From NCBI RefSeq assembly GCF_907165205.1, contig NC_058192.1:35740001-35804000 (forward strand): a stretch of 64,000 nt of DNA. Direction: 5' to 3'. Under the pieces are notes generated by a model. It saw only the letters and a program-made list of their open reading frames with translations. It made no database searches and had not been told where the DNA came from. The position numbers and the translations under genes were made by a program. Origin of the DNA: Coccinella septempunctata. Taxonomy: Eukaryota; Arthropoda; Insecta; Coleoptera; Coccinellidae. This document shows, one piece after another, positions 21,997 to 32,835 of this stretch; within the stretch, counting starts at the first letter, position 1; the number at the start of each line of letters is the position of its first letter.

Positions 21997-22249
21997 GGGT
22001 GTTTCATTGGGAAACGGAAATGCTTAACATGCAATGAGGTGGTTCTGGAGATACCACATTTATTGGCTTTTACTGTCTTCGTAGCCGAGATACAGGATGT
22101 TTAACGCATTTTGCTCGTTTCTTCCTGAGGCCATATCAGACGAACCAACCAGTATATTTTCTTCATATTTGGCAAACGTGATTCATCTTTCCAGGTCCGG
22201 GTTAACAGAAAATTATGAATCTTTTGAATCCTTGAAATAACACCCTGTA
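21997..22249. mobile_element. Mariner-type MITE, ~250 bp
   Basis: The ends read TA-CAGGGTGTT at the left and AACACCCTG-TA at the right, so 9-bp inverted repeats flanked by TA. Contains no coding sequence. Similar ends occur at 15937 and, degenerate, at 32365. Confidence 0.6.
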
Positions 22250-24110
22250 AATCCAAATTTTGAAAATCTGTTTCAATATTTGAAATGACCACAAAAAACT
22301 AATCTGAAGCGTTTGCTTTAAATTTTTGCGCAGACAGTTTTACTGTATAAATTTTTACTGTAAAAGTAAAGTTTTTATAAACTTGGATTCCTGAGAATTG
22401 TTTGATGCGACCTTAAATGATGATTCATCAAAACTATTGAATCCATAATTATTTTAACGTTACTTAGTTATTATTTGTTACCTTGGTTTTAATTTCTATA
22501 GCTGCAAACCATTTCAGTTTTTATTTTTAAGTTTCCCTCTCGTCATTTCTAGAAAAAATCAAGGCCTTCATGTACATAATGATTATCGAAATTGATGTTG
22601 CTTGGATATTGTTATTGAATGTTTCGGTGAAAGAATTGAGATTATCTAGAATTTCTTGAGAAATTGTGCGATCAGGCTCAAGACCCGATTTAAATCGACT
22701 GAGCTCGGGACAGGGACATCGCTACAGGGGGTGCCGTGTGCCAGAGCCCGGCCCTTCTGGGGACCGGCTTGACTTCTTCAGCATGGAAGAATTAACATTT
22801 AATTAATTTCAGGCATGCGAAGGATTCATAAATATAAAAAATATCAGAAAGATAGTATTTTATTTACCTCTTTCTGGCCAAAACGAAGAAAGAAAATTTT
22901 TCGATAGAAATGAATAAATATATAATCATTTTATTTTTAAGGTTTATGAGTTTATTATCGCTTTCAAGATAATTACTTTTATTATTGCACTACCAGCACG
23001 TATACGTCCCAGAGAATGAATGACTGCTGCCAGTCGGATTTTATTTATTATATTTATTGTCTTTTATATATTCGCTTTGTCGCCCTGGGTTTGGCCATCA
23101 GTGATTTATGTATAAGTCTTCGGTATATTACACTTACGCATCCGATGTTTTCCTTTTTTTGTATTACATATTATATTACATATTCTCGTCATGCAATTTC
23201 AATAGTGCAGTTCAAATTACTGTTCAAGAACTCTAGAGTTATCCGCATCGAGAAATAGTCTGTGCCACTCTGTCTTTACTGTGTTGAGTAACTTAATGTG
23301 ATTCATTTGAACTGCAATTTAATTGTGAGGACATTAGTCTTGAATGGACTATAATATATAAGTTGAGAACAATCGAGTAATCAAGAAATACCTATTATAT
23401 ATTCCGAGTAATTTAATTGAAACATGATTATCAAACCTCTTTTTTTCTCACATTGCAGATATGACAATATGAGCAAACGAGTTTTTTTAGATTGCTCCTA
23501 CCAAGAAAAAAATCTTTTTAGCTCTTGGTGATACCTGCGTACCCGTTTAAGTTTTGTTTTTCATCATGAGCCAATACAGGCATAAGTCCAGAGCTCAGAA
23601 GAAAAAAGGAAGGAAATTGAAGAACGCGAAAGAAATAAACTTCCAAAGCTTATATATTTTTTACATGTTGTCCAGAAAACCCTTCGCCTACGGTTAAACT
23701 ATGGAGGGTACATTCCCTAGGTTAAAGCTTAACCTGAGGATCAGCCAAGTGATTCAAAAATTGATCCCTCAACGTCCGCCACAGAGTATGATGTCAGATT
23801 TGAAGACTGAGAAATGCTAATGGCAATATGTTTTGAGTGATTCGGGAAAATTTTTATTGTTAAGTACGGACCGTGTCGACCTGAAAACGTAACATTGCCG
23901 AAAAATTATCAGGGTCGAGCATTTAGTTCAGTACATTACAATCTAAGGCTAGCCGCACATTGAGGGCAGTAAAGCATAGCTCAGCACAGCGGTGGAGCTA
24001 CAGAGTGCTCTGCCTGAACGATCCCCGCATATTGAGCTTAGCGAAGCGATAGGCGCATATTGCACGTAGACAGTTGTTTCCGTGTCTTTTGGTTAGTTTC
24101 TTACAAAAAT
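22250..24110. other. No gene seen
   Basis: Mostly AT-rich. A GC-richer patch (22675-22790) has no recognised feature. A short direct pair of AGCACAG/AGCATAG motifs occurs at 23970-23990. Confidence 0.45.
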
Positions 24111-24111
24111 A

Positions 24112-24420
24112 TGGATCCAGCCGTTCAGGTAAACCTACTTTTGGATTCGGAAATAGAAAATATTTCGTTTTTATAAAGTTTGTCCAAAAGGCATAAAAAA
24201 TCAATATGAAAAAGTGATCATTCAAGGAAAAGAAGCACTCATGGGGAAATCAATTTATTTAAAGAAATAAGTGATGATCAAATGAGAATGTATTTTCGAG
24301 TAACTAAACAACAATTTAAAGAACTACATGAAATGATTAAAACTATAATACAAGGAGCAGGTTGTAACGCACAGCAGCCTATCGAAACTCAAGTAAAACT
24401 CACAGTATGTTTGAGGTGTG
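24112..24420 (+). pseudogene. PIF/Harbinger transposase N-terminal fragment
   Basis: Begins MDPAVQVNLLLDSEIENI, has a stop, then in a nearby frame reads LFKEISDDQMRMYFRVTKQQFKELHEMI and ETQVKLTVCLR. This resembles the start of Harbinger transposases before the DDE_4 core (F---FR---F--L---I ... LAV-LRFL). The catalytic core is missing. Confidence 0.5.
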
Positions 24421-24603
24421 AACACTTTTATAAAAAAAATTTCTATTTTGATAATATCTAAAATTTCCAGGGTAGTTTGAAAGAGAAAACCTCTTCAGAA
24501 GAAACTGTACGCATTCCAAAACCACAGCCTTCTAAAGGAATAGCCTGGAACAACGCCCACAGCGGCAACGTCGCGTGTAAAAATATAAATTCGAAGCGTA
24601 ACG

Positions 24604-24740
24604 GCTGTATTCGGGTTCGGCTTTCTGACAGTCCGAGAATTGTTCTAGGACTGCGCAAAACTGTTGCGCCCTAGTATTAAATCCTCTGCGCAGTTCTAGA
24701 ACCATTCTCGGACTGTCCGAAAGCCGAACCAGAATACAGC
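24604..24740. mobile_element. 137-bp foldback MITE, copy 1
   Basis: The 137-bp unit is nearly self-complementary along its whole length (ends GCTGTATTC and GAATACAGC), flanked by a perfect 5-bp duplication TAACG (24599-24603, 24741-24745). A second copy of identical length lies at 35228-35364 in the opposite orientation. Confidence 0.85.
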
Positions 24741-24935
24741 TAACGTCGAGATCCAAATTCAGTACAGCCGTTAGTTCGAAAGTTGTTTATGTTCGATAAA
24801 TCGTTGAATTTTCGTGAAAAAAACGGCGTAAAATAAGTGCGATATAGTTTGAAGGGAAGTGGATCTAGCTCTCGGTTAATTTTCTTTCGGAATTTGGGTG
24901 AGATTATTTGATATCGAGATCAACTACTGAGGAAA

Positions 24936-25192
24936 ATGGTGCGAACATGTGCTCCTGCAGGAGCAATTATTCTTTTTCTGAAGACTCAAATTATGTAAGT
25001 TGTTTCAAGTTTCCAAAAGATGAAAAACTGAAGCTTCTATGGATAAAAACCTATCCCACGGAAAAATTTCACTTCAAGCGCTTATAGCTCGGTTTGCGAG
25101 AAACATTTTGAAGAAAGTGATGTTATTAGAGATGAGAAATATTTACTTCCGGGTGGAACCACTAAAATGTTATTATTGAGGAATCCATAACT
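24936..25192 (+). pseudogene. THAP zinc-finger fragment
   Basis: Reads MCSCRSNYSFSEDSNY then VSCFKFPKDEKLKLLWIKTY, keeping the conserved Phe-Pro and Trp of a THAP domain. After a one-base frameshift near 25080 it reads SSVCEKHFEESDVI, the Cys-x2-His-Phe signature. A DNA-binding THAP domain from a host gene or transposon is indicated. It stops at 25190 with no further domain. Confidence 0.6.
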
Positions 25193-25209
25193 TATGAGGA
25201 GAGAATAAT

Positions 25210-26372
25210 TATATGCCTTATTTTTGGTGAGAACTTAATTTATTTAATCAGACTGCAAAAACACGCCTGCTCGACTAGTTTCGGTGAGTTAACACATCAC
25301 CATCTTCGGGAGCCAAGTCACAAGACGACTGCAACGAAAGGAAGGGAAAAAATTCGTGGAAAAATATCGGAAATATATGAGTTCAACTTACGATGCAGCA
25401 GTCCTGTCATAGCTTTCCAAGTGGGCAGAAAAATCGACCGTCATACATATTTGTCAACATATAAAAATATAACAGATACAAAACTAAAATTCAAGTCAAA
25501 AACTTTGAAAATTTAATAAAGGATTTTCAAGAGAAGTGAATACATAAACAAAACAAAACAATAAAGCTACGGCACGCAGGTACACCGCCGTCAAGACAGC
25601 TGACAGATTGACAGAAGGGATCGACTCGCAGTCAGCACAGAGGCGGCGCCGCAGAAGGATGAAAGGGTAACTCCTTCAGTCTTCCGATGTCACAATCCTC
25701 TCTACATTTGGCTCCCTCTTAAGTACATCAAAGAGGCGGGGGAAAACGTGTGTGGACAATGAATTGAGAGTGACCATAGACACATCGTCGATGTGGCAGA
25801 AAATCTCTATCTCCTCCAACACGGACTGTCTCAAACCGAAGCCAGACGGGTGGATGATTCTGGCGTCCTTTTCCGGATCGAAGGGATGGTTGTTCAATCT
25901 CAAATGCCTGCCAAAGATAGACTTGTCTCAGTTGTCCCTTCTCTGACTTCGAAGATGTTCGCTTATTCGTTGTTGTAGAGTTCTGCCCGTTCTGCCGATG
26001 TAAACTACGTTACAATTAGGGTCTCCGCAGGTTAATTTATAAACGCCGCTCCGTTGCAACAGTGGTACACTATCCTTGTTGTGCACCAGAAGACTGTACA
26101 GGGTGTTGGGGGACTTATAGGCCACTCTGATGTCGTGGTTGTGGAAAACGTTTCCCAATCGAGTAGACAACGGCCCGATGTAAGAAAGCCTCATGTATTT
26201 AGTATTGGGCGTATGCTGTTGGAGGATCGAAGCCTCGTTGTTCAGGCGTTTTATGTCTTCTTTTCTTACCAAAGCATCGACTCATCCCACGTCGTATCCA
26301 TTACGGACCGCCATATGTCTGATAATGTTTAGTTCAGACTGGAAATCCTCGCTTGAGAGCGGTGTGGTAAAC
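25210..26372 (-). mobile_element. PLE fragment, 3' half with GIY-YIG and hammerhead
   Basis: From the minus strand, the RT end begins near 26372 with LSSEDFQSELNIIRHMAVRNGYDV. After an in-frame stop (~26283) comes ALVRKEDIKRLNN, then the GIY-YIG nuclease RSGVYKLTCGDPNCNVVYIGRTGRTLQQRISEH near 26040. A frameshift (~25950) leads to the C-terminal stretch RLNNHPFDPEKDARIIHPSG. The 3' UTR runs to about 25210 and includes the motif at 25269-25313. The RT palm is missing, so it is 5'-truncated and inactive. Confidence 0.85.
25269..25313 (-). ncRNA. Hammerhead-ribozyme-like motif
   Basis: Minus strand: stem I GCTC/GAGC, core CCGAAGA (U4 changed to C), a GGTGA..TCACC stem II, GAAA, self-complementary ACTAGT, then C as cleavage nucleotide. 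It sits in the 3' tail of a PLE. Confidence 0.7.
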
Positions 26373-26634
26373 ATAACTTAAACCAAAACTTGAACCAAAC
26401 GCTCTTCCAAACATTCTTCCAAATTTGTCAAAATATCTTTCGAAATCAACACCAAAAGTCAGGACCGATCCCCAGCTTAGAAGGAATGAAATTATTATTA
26501 GACAAATAATGAATTAGAAACCTTTTTGAGTTCAGAAATTATTAAAGATTTTGATGACCTTATTCACAACTATTACACTAAAACTGAAGTATCTGGATGG
26601 GTTAAAAAATTAGAAAATGAGATTTAGTTTTACA

Positions 26635-26973
26635 TATTTAATTTCGAGAAAACATTATTTGTAGATGCTTCAGTTCAAATCGATAGGAACCTTCATTTGA
26701 AATTATTCATAAAAAATGTTCATGTCTCTCCAAATGATTCAAAATGGATTCTTCCCTTTGATCTTATCCTCAGTAGGTGGTCTCAACTTACATTTTTATA
26801 TCTAGCAAGTGAATTTGTAAGTTGAGACCACCTACTGAGGATAAGATCAAAGGGAAGAATCCATTTTGAATCATTTGGAGAGACATGAACATTTTTTATG
26901 AATAATTTCAAATGAAGGTTCCTATCGATTTGAACTGAAGCATCTACAAATAATGTTTTCTCGAAATTAAATA
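26635..26973. repeat. Hairpin: 157-bp inverted repeat, 25-bp loop
   Basis: 26635-26791 and 26817-26973 are reverse complements of equal length. The loop and its edge (about 30 bp, TTACATTTTTATATCTAGC...) recur as a direct copy at 27017-27047, at the end of the neighbouring PLE tail. The origin may be a template switch during reverse transcription. Confidence 0.88.
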
Positions 26974-26999
26974 AGCTACGGACGCTGATTATTGTACTT

Positions 27000-27488
27000 T
27001 ATGAGTACCTCATTACTTACATTTTTATATCTAGCAAGTGAATTTGTCAAAAAGAAATCTTTTAGTGGGAACAAGGACAAACACCGAAAAACTCTTAAAC
27101 TATATTTGGCGACGTTTCGTAGATTTTCATCTACTTCATCAGGCCTGAAAACATTAACCAACGACTACACAACTATACACAACAATAGTATAAAGATTAC
27201 CTCTATAAATTAGAGTTTATAAAAAGCATTCACGTTGGTGAACAATGAAGTGACATCCAGTGACACCAAGACATAGCCAACGCTCCTTGAGAATTCAACA
27301 AATTCAAAGGAACTATTCATCTGGTGCTGGAATGTGGTCGACACACCACATAACGTCTTATGTATGAATTCTGCAATATTGGATGAAGGTGAATTAATAC
27401 CACTGACAATCGGTCTGAAGTATAGGCCTTGTTTGTGAGTTTTGCGTAGGCAATATAATCTGGGGGGGACAGAGTTATGTTTTTTCAT
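27000..27488 (-). pseudogene. PLE piece: RT fragment fused to 3' tail
   Basis: Minus strand: PPRLYCLRKTHKQGLYFRPIVSG and GYVLVSLDVTSLFTNV (RT fingers and first catalytic Asp), ending at 27236. The next bases belong to the PLE 3' tail with its hammerhead, so the rest of RT and the whole GIY-YIG nuclease are deleted. Intact flanking copies of the same tail occur at 31890-32085. Confidence 0.85.
27108..27145 (-). ncRNA. Hammerhead ribozyme motif (canonical core)
   Basis: Minus strand: stem I GGC/GCC, core CTGATGA, stem II GTAGAT-GAAA-ATCTAC, GAAA, self-complementary ACGT, then C. All core positions are canonical. Identical to 31979-32016. Confidence 0.82.
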
Positions 27489-27494
27489 TTCATT

Positions 27495-28125
27495 TCAGGA
27501 CACTAGTTATAAGATCGGTGCCATCAACAATTTACTTTATAGAGCAATTAACTTAAGCAACCCCGTATATCACGACCAAAACATAAATAAAGTAAGGAAC
27601 ATATTACGAAATAATAGTACCCTAAATCTTTTGTCAGCAAGATCTTTTACAAAAAATGAAAAACAATAAAGGCACCACAGCCAAACCTTCCAAATCATAT
27701 TTCGAGGTTCTGTACATCCCAGAGCTTTCACAAAAGATTAAAAGAACACTTAAAAGAGAAAGTAACGAATTAATTTTTCATAACATGAAAACTGTTGCTT
27801 CATTGAATAGTAAAATTAAAGACCCTATTGATAAAGAACTTAGATCAGGCGTGATATACGGGATTCTTTGTCTAGACTGATAAGATATATGTAGGCCAAA
27901 CCAGACATCATTTACAGAGTAGAATTAAACAACACAAATATTATATTAGAGACATTAAGAATAGTGAAAAGACAAGATTAGATAACGAGCAACATTTCAA
28001 GAAAAGAAACATCTTGGAGATGATACACATTAATATCAATAACTCTATGAATTTTAGGTCTGATACTGAACACCTAAGCAGATTGTACAATTTCATCCTG
28101 ACTAAATACACGAATTTGAGATGAG
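27495..28125 (+). pseudogene. PLE RT thumb and GIY-YIG, inverted relative to its RT
   Basis: Reads YKIGAINNLLYRAINLSNPVY and NINKVRNILRN (thumb). After a stop comes SYFEVLYIPELSQKIKRTLKRE and SGVIYGI, then the nuclease KIYVGQTRHHLQSRIKQHK in a shifted frame, ending SRLYNFILTKYTNLR at 28122. It is head-to-head with the RT fragment at 27236-27488, only 7 bp away, as in a 5' inversion during insertion. The arrangement is mirrored in the other arm of the palindrome. Confidence 0.85.
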
Positions 28126-28214
28126 CTAATCTAATAAAATTCTATCCACTTCAGAGCACTGAAAATAAAAATCAATCAACATCCGAGTCACATTGTACGA
28201 GTTTTAATACTTAC

Positions 28215-28313
28215 GTTTCCATTTTCTTTGGTAAATTTAAAAAACTTATATTTGGAGAATCCCAAACAGCAGTTTCCACAGTTCTTCACCATACAATATT
28301 TTCCATACGACAT
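28215..28313 (-). pseudogene. THAP-like first exon, left palindrome arm
   Basis: A 99-bp open exon starts MSYGKYCMVKNCGN and continues to KFFKFTKENRN, followed by donor GTAAGT. The spaced Cys pairs and FFKF resemble the start of a THAP zinc finger as found in P-element-type transposases. The downstream exon (acceptor TTTCAG) soon reaches a stop and a PLE insertion. Identical in the mirror copy at 29748-29846. Confidence 0.5.
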
Positions 28314-28887
28314 TTTGAGCAAAGTCTTCGATTTTGAAGTTTTCACTAAATAAAATACACAAATAACATTGAAATTAAGTGACTAGAACGAGCGAGGTAA
28401 ACGAGCGGTACGAAAATCAAAACATAAACAAAACGGCCATGTGCAATTAGCTCCATGAAATGGCAAATGGCCCTTAAATAAATATTTTAACCAGTCTTAG
28501 TATTTTAATACACAACTGAACCGCCAGGCGGCGCTCAAGCAAGTGTAGACGCTTCGTTTCCCATCTTCCTAACTCTAGAATCTTTGATTCAGATCATTCG
28601 ATCCTAGATCGTTGCGCTCTGGCTCTGCATCCTCTCCAATTTGAACTAGACCAGCCGTTTATTCGATATCGCATCGCTCTGAGAGTTCGATTCTTCTACT
28701 GTTCCATTAGACTCCGAGCATATTCGAATGTTACACTGAAACTCCTGTTTCCATTTGAATCTTCCACATCGGTATAGTATTCAAGATACATATAGTATAA
28801 GTACTACTATTTGTAAAGATGATGAAATTAATCTCAAATACCTCGTAGTAGCCAAAATAAAAAAAAATTATTATGATTAATTCGTAA

Positions 28888-29172
28888 TAAAATGCAACCG
28901 CAAGGTACTGAGTTCGATCCCGGGCTAGAGAAGAAATTTTCTAGTCGATACGGGTATGGGCCACCATTCACTGTTGGGTTCAAATTAACAGTGCTGTGCC
29001 TAAGGTGGCGTAAGGACACAGTAACAAAGCCTACACAAAACACAACTGGTTCTCCGAACTCGCACAAGCTCACGGAGCTTCTGAGGGGTACTTCGGTACC
29101 TACGGAGAATCAGGATAATATAGTATATATAATAAGCATGTCATCTTTACTATATTCTCAGTCAGCATCTTG
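28888..29172 (+). repeat. SINE-like sequence in palindrome spacer
   Basis: Contains a B-box-like GAGTTCGATCCCGGG (28910) and a body that recurs in reverse orientation at 33645-33790 (shared CACCATTCACTGTTGGGTTCAAATTAAC with small differences). Two copies of a tRNA-boxed short repeat suggest a SINE; no A box is seen at this truncated end. Confidence 0.55.
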
Positions 29173-29747
29173 TTACGAATTAATCATAATAATTTTTTTT
29201 TATTTTGGCTACTACGAGGTATTTAAGATTAATTTCATCATCTTTACAAATAGTAGTACTATATACTATATGTATCTTGAATACTATACCGATGTGGAAG
29301 ATTCAAATGGAAACAGGAGTTTCAGTGTAACATTCGAATATGCTCGGAGTCTAATGGAACAGTAGAAGAATCGAACTCTCAGAGCGATGCGATATCGAAT
29401 AAACGGCTGGTCTAGTTCAAATTGGAGAGGATGCAGAGCCAGAGCGCAACGATCTAGGATCGAATGATATGAATCAAAGATTCTAGAGTTAGGAAGATGG
29501 GAAACGAAGCGTCTACACTTGCTTGAGCGCCGCCTGGTGGTTCAGTTGTGTATTAAAATACTAAGACTGGTTAAAATATTTATTTAAGGGCCATTTGCCA
29601 TTTCATGGAGCTAATTGCACATGGCCGTTTTGTTTATGTTTTGATTTTCGTACCGCTCGTTTACCTCGCTCGTTCTAGTCACTTAATTTCAATGTTATTT
29701 GTGTATTTTATTTAGTGAAAACTTCAAAATCAAAGACTTTGCTCAAA

Positions 29748-29846
29748 ATGTCGTATGGAAAATATTGTATGGTGAAGAACTGTGGAAACTGCTGTTTGGG
29801 ATTCTCCAAATATAAGTTTTTTAAATTTACCAAAGAAAATAGAAAC
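29748..29846 (+). pseudogene. THAP-like first exon, right palindrome arm
   Basis: Mirror copy of 28215-28313 with donor GTAAGT at 29847. The following exon reads CSDVDRILLD then stop. If it belonged to a P-type transposase, the C-terminal remnant at 33858-34822 on the same strand is a candidate partner, but PLE sequence separates them. Confidence 0.5.
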
Positions 29847-30198
29847 GTAAGTATTAAAACTCGTACAATGTGACTCGGATGTTGATTGATTTTTAATTTC
29901 AGTGCTCTGATGTGGATAGAATTTTATTAGATTAGCTCATCTCAAATTCGTGTATTCAGTCAGGATGAAATTGTACAATCTGCTTAGGTGTTCAGTATCA
30001 GACCTAAAATTCATAGAGTTATTGATATTAATGTGTATCATCTCCAAGATGTTTCTTTTCTTGAAATGTTGCTCGTTATCTAATCTTGTCTTTACACTAT
30101 TCTTAATGTCTCTAATATAATATTTGTGTTGTTTAATTCTTCTCTGTAAATGATGTCTGGTTTGGCCTACATATATCTTATCAGTCTAGACAAGGAAT

Positions 30199-30419
30199 AT
30201 CGATTGAAATTTATTTTGGGAGGATTTTGCATCTCTTCATAAACTTTTTAGGGTTTTCACTCCCAATCTCTGAAACAAAATCAATTAAAAATGAAATCAA
30301 CGATTTGCTCCTGCGTAAATTCTTGCACTAATTTGTCAGGAGCAAATTAACTAGAAAAAATTGTTGCAACAATTTTTTCTAGTTAATTGGAGTGAAAACC
30401 CTAAAAAGTTTATGAAGAT
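30199..30419. mobile_element. 221-bp foldback insertion with 11-bp target duplication
   Basis: Flanked by AGACAAGGAAT on both sides (30188-30198, 30420-30430). The matching site in the left arm (27865-27880) is uninterrupted. Inside are ~31-bp inverted repeats (TTCATAAACTTTTTAGGG at 30237 and its complement at 30398) and a perfect 36-bp palindrome at 30349-30384. Confidence 0.8.
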
Positions 30420-30804
30420 AGACAAGGAATCCCGTATATCACGCCTGATCTAAGTTCTTTATCAATAGGGTCTTTAATTTTACTATTCAATGAAGCAACA
30501 GTTTTCATGTTATGAAAAATTAATTCGTTACTTTCTCTTTTAAGTGTTCTTTTAATCTTTTGTGAAAGCTCTGGGATGTACAGAACCTCGAAATATGATT
30601 TGGAAGGTTTGGCTGTGGTGCCTTTATTGTTTTTCATTTTTTGTAAAAGATCTTGCTGACAAAAGATTTAGGGTACTATTATTTCGTAATATGTTCCTTA
30701 CTTTATTTATGTTTTGGTCGTGATATACGGGGTTGCTTAAGTTAATTGCTCTATAAAGTAAATTGTTGATGGCACCGATCTTATAACTAGTGTCCTGAAA
30801 TGAA

Positions 30805-32085
30805 ATGAAAAAACATAACTCTGTCCCCCCCAGATTATATTGCCTACGCAAAACTCACAAACAAGGCCTATACTTCAGACCGATTGTCAGTGGTATTAAT
30901 TCACCTTCATCCAATATTGCAGAATTCATACATAAGACGTTATGTGGTGTGTCGACCACATTCCAGCACCAGATGAATAGTTCCTTTGAATTTGTTGAAT
31001 TCTCAAGGAGCGTTGGCTATGTCTTGGTGTCACTGGATGTCACTTCATTGTTCACCAACGTTACTCATGCTCTGGTGGTGCAGAAGACTTGGCAAACAAT
31101 CTCAGCCTACACTTGCTTAGGCAGGGGAACTTTTCTGACGTTGGTTGACTTCTTGTTTGAGACGAGCTATTTTGTGTTCGATGGCACCGGTACTTGCGGT
31201 GAGGTTCCTCGTGAAAGACCCTGTATTGTACGCGCGTGGCGTCGCGTCGGGTGTTCATAGTATGATTCTGGTCTATAGAAAGCAATACATTTGATTCGAC
31301 TCAACGCGCATCACGTTTCGTCAGCTCGCGTCGCGTGTTAATAATGTGTTTCCGACTTTAGTTTTTTATAACATTATATCATTGTATAGTAAAATTAAAG
31401 ACCCTATTGATAAAGAACTTAGATCAGGCGTGATATACGGGATTCCTTGTCTAGACTGTGATAAGATATATGTAGGCCAAACCAGACATCATTTACAGAG
31501 TAGAATTGAACAACACAAATATGATATTAGAGACATTAAGAATAGTGAAAAGACAAGATTAGATAACATTTTAAGAAAAGAAACATCTTAGAGATGATAC
31601 ACATTAATATCAATAACTCTATGAATTTTAGGTCTGATACTGAACACCTAAGCAGATTGTACAATTCCATCCTGACTAAATACACGAATTTGAGATGAGT
31701 TAATCGTTGTGGTTGTAATATAGAGAATTGGTGTTCCGTGGTTGGTAGCTGATAGTTCATGACTGGGCCTCTTTGGAGTTAATATTTTCTGTAACCCTTG
31801 ATTCTGGAATTTTCCAACGTTGTTTGGTTGGGATGTGCTTTTATGTGATGGATTTTATGATTGATGACTGACGTTACCTTTTAATTTGTGTTCAATGCTT
31901 TTTATAAACTCTAATTTATAGAGGTAATCTTTATACTATTGTTGTGTATAGTTGTGTAGTCGTTGGTTAATGTTTTCAGGCCTGATGAAGTAGATGAAAA
32001 TCTACGAAACGTCGCCAAATATAGTTTAAGAGTTTTTCGGTGTTTGTCCTTGTTCCCACTAAAAGATTTCTTTTTGGTTTAACCG
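30805..32085 (+). pseudogene. PLE: RT start, foreign block, GIY-YIG, 3' tail
   Basis: The RT start (KKHNSVPPRLYCLRKTHKQ) runs through GYVLVSLDVTSLFTNV to TFLTLVDFLFETSYFVFDG at about 31185. From 31189 to 31363 GC-rich unrelated sequence replaces the RT palm (YVDD) and thumb. PLE sequence resumes with NSKIKDPIDKELRSGVIYGIPCLDCDKIYVGQTRHHLQSRIEQH and the nuclease end, then a 3' UTR and a canonical hammerhead. This is the most complete copy of this PLE family here but lacks its catalytic centre. Confidence 0.85.
31979..32016 (+). ncRNA. Hammerhead ribozyme motif (canonical core)
   Basis: Stem I GGC/GCC, core CTGATGA, stem II GTAGAT-GAAA-ATCTAC, GAAA, self-complementary ACGT, C. Same sequence as 27108-27145 on the other strand, at the 3' tail of the PLE. 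Confidence 0.82.
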
Positions 32086-32361
32086 TTTGTTATGAAATAA
32101 GATTACTAGTACTTCCCCTTTTTCAGATATTCTTTCGAGTGTACCTGAAAGAAGTTCTCACACCCTGCTACGTACTTCCAAGTCTTTCCCCAGAAGTGAT
32201 AGAAAGATCCGAAAACTGAAAACAACTATCAACTCCTTGCGATGCAAAATATATGGTATATTGAATATTTGTTCATATAGATTTCTGCTAAAATATGTAC
32301 AAGTTCAACAAATTCTATTGATTCAAAAAAAACTTATTGCATGGAAATATCAACTTTGATA

Positions 32362-32835
32362 TACAGGGTGATTTTTGGGCCCATTTTAAGAAAAAAACTT
32401 CATGTGAACATATGTCCTAAACGTCTTACCTTTTGAGATACAGGGTGGTATTATTTAGACAGTCAATGGCACGCCACTGACACTGACTGTATTCAACTAT
32501 GAGCAAATTTGATCTCTTGAATTTTTTTAGTCCGACGCACGGGTTTCATCTAAAAAAATAGAATCTACGTATGTCTCTGTATGGTGATATTGTCATATGT
32601 ATGAATTAAGGATATTGTTATGATCATGCAGAGAAACGGTTTTTATTTTTTTAAGCGGAAACCGTGAATCGGATTGAAAAAAGTCAAGTGATCAACTTTG
32701 GTAAGAATTGATTGGGAATTTCGAAAATAACTCTTATTTCAGGAAAAATCTGTGGCGTACCATCAATGTCTGCCAAAATAGGTAGGTCAAATTACGTACG
32801 TTGAGTATTGACACTCAATTAGAAAACATCCTGTA
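32362..32835. mobile_element. Probable MITE with ACAGGRTG ends
   Basis: Left TATACAGGGTGATTTT and right AAAACATCCTGTATAA form imperfect inverted ends with TA borders. A second ACAGGGTGG occurs inside at 32440. Non-coding. Confidence 0.4.

Larger units (their letters stand above)
27232..31061. repeat. Large imperfect palindrome, arms ~1.66 kb, 285-bp spacer
   Basis: 27232-28887 and 29173-31061 are reverse complements with only scattered mismatches (seen at several sites, such as CCAGGCGG against CCTGGTGG). The spacer is 28888-29172. The right arm carries an extra 221-bp insertion (30199-30419), which accounts for its greater length. Each arm holds the same head-to-head PLE pieces and a THAP-like first exon. 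Mismatches and the insertion argue against a sequencing hairpin artefact. Confidence 0.92.

Noticed and set aside
27232..31061. Palindrome as a long-read hairpin artefact
   Set aside because: Arms differ by several substitutions and a 221-bp insertion with its own target duplication; an artefact would be near identical. Not fully excluded without spanning reads.
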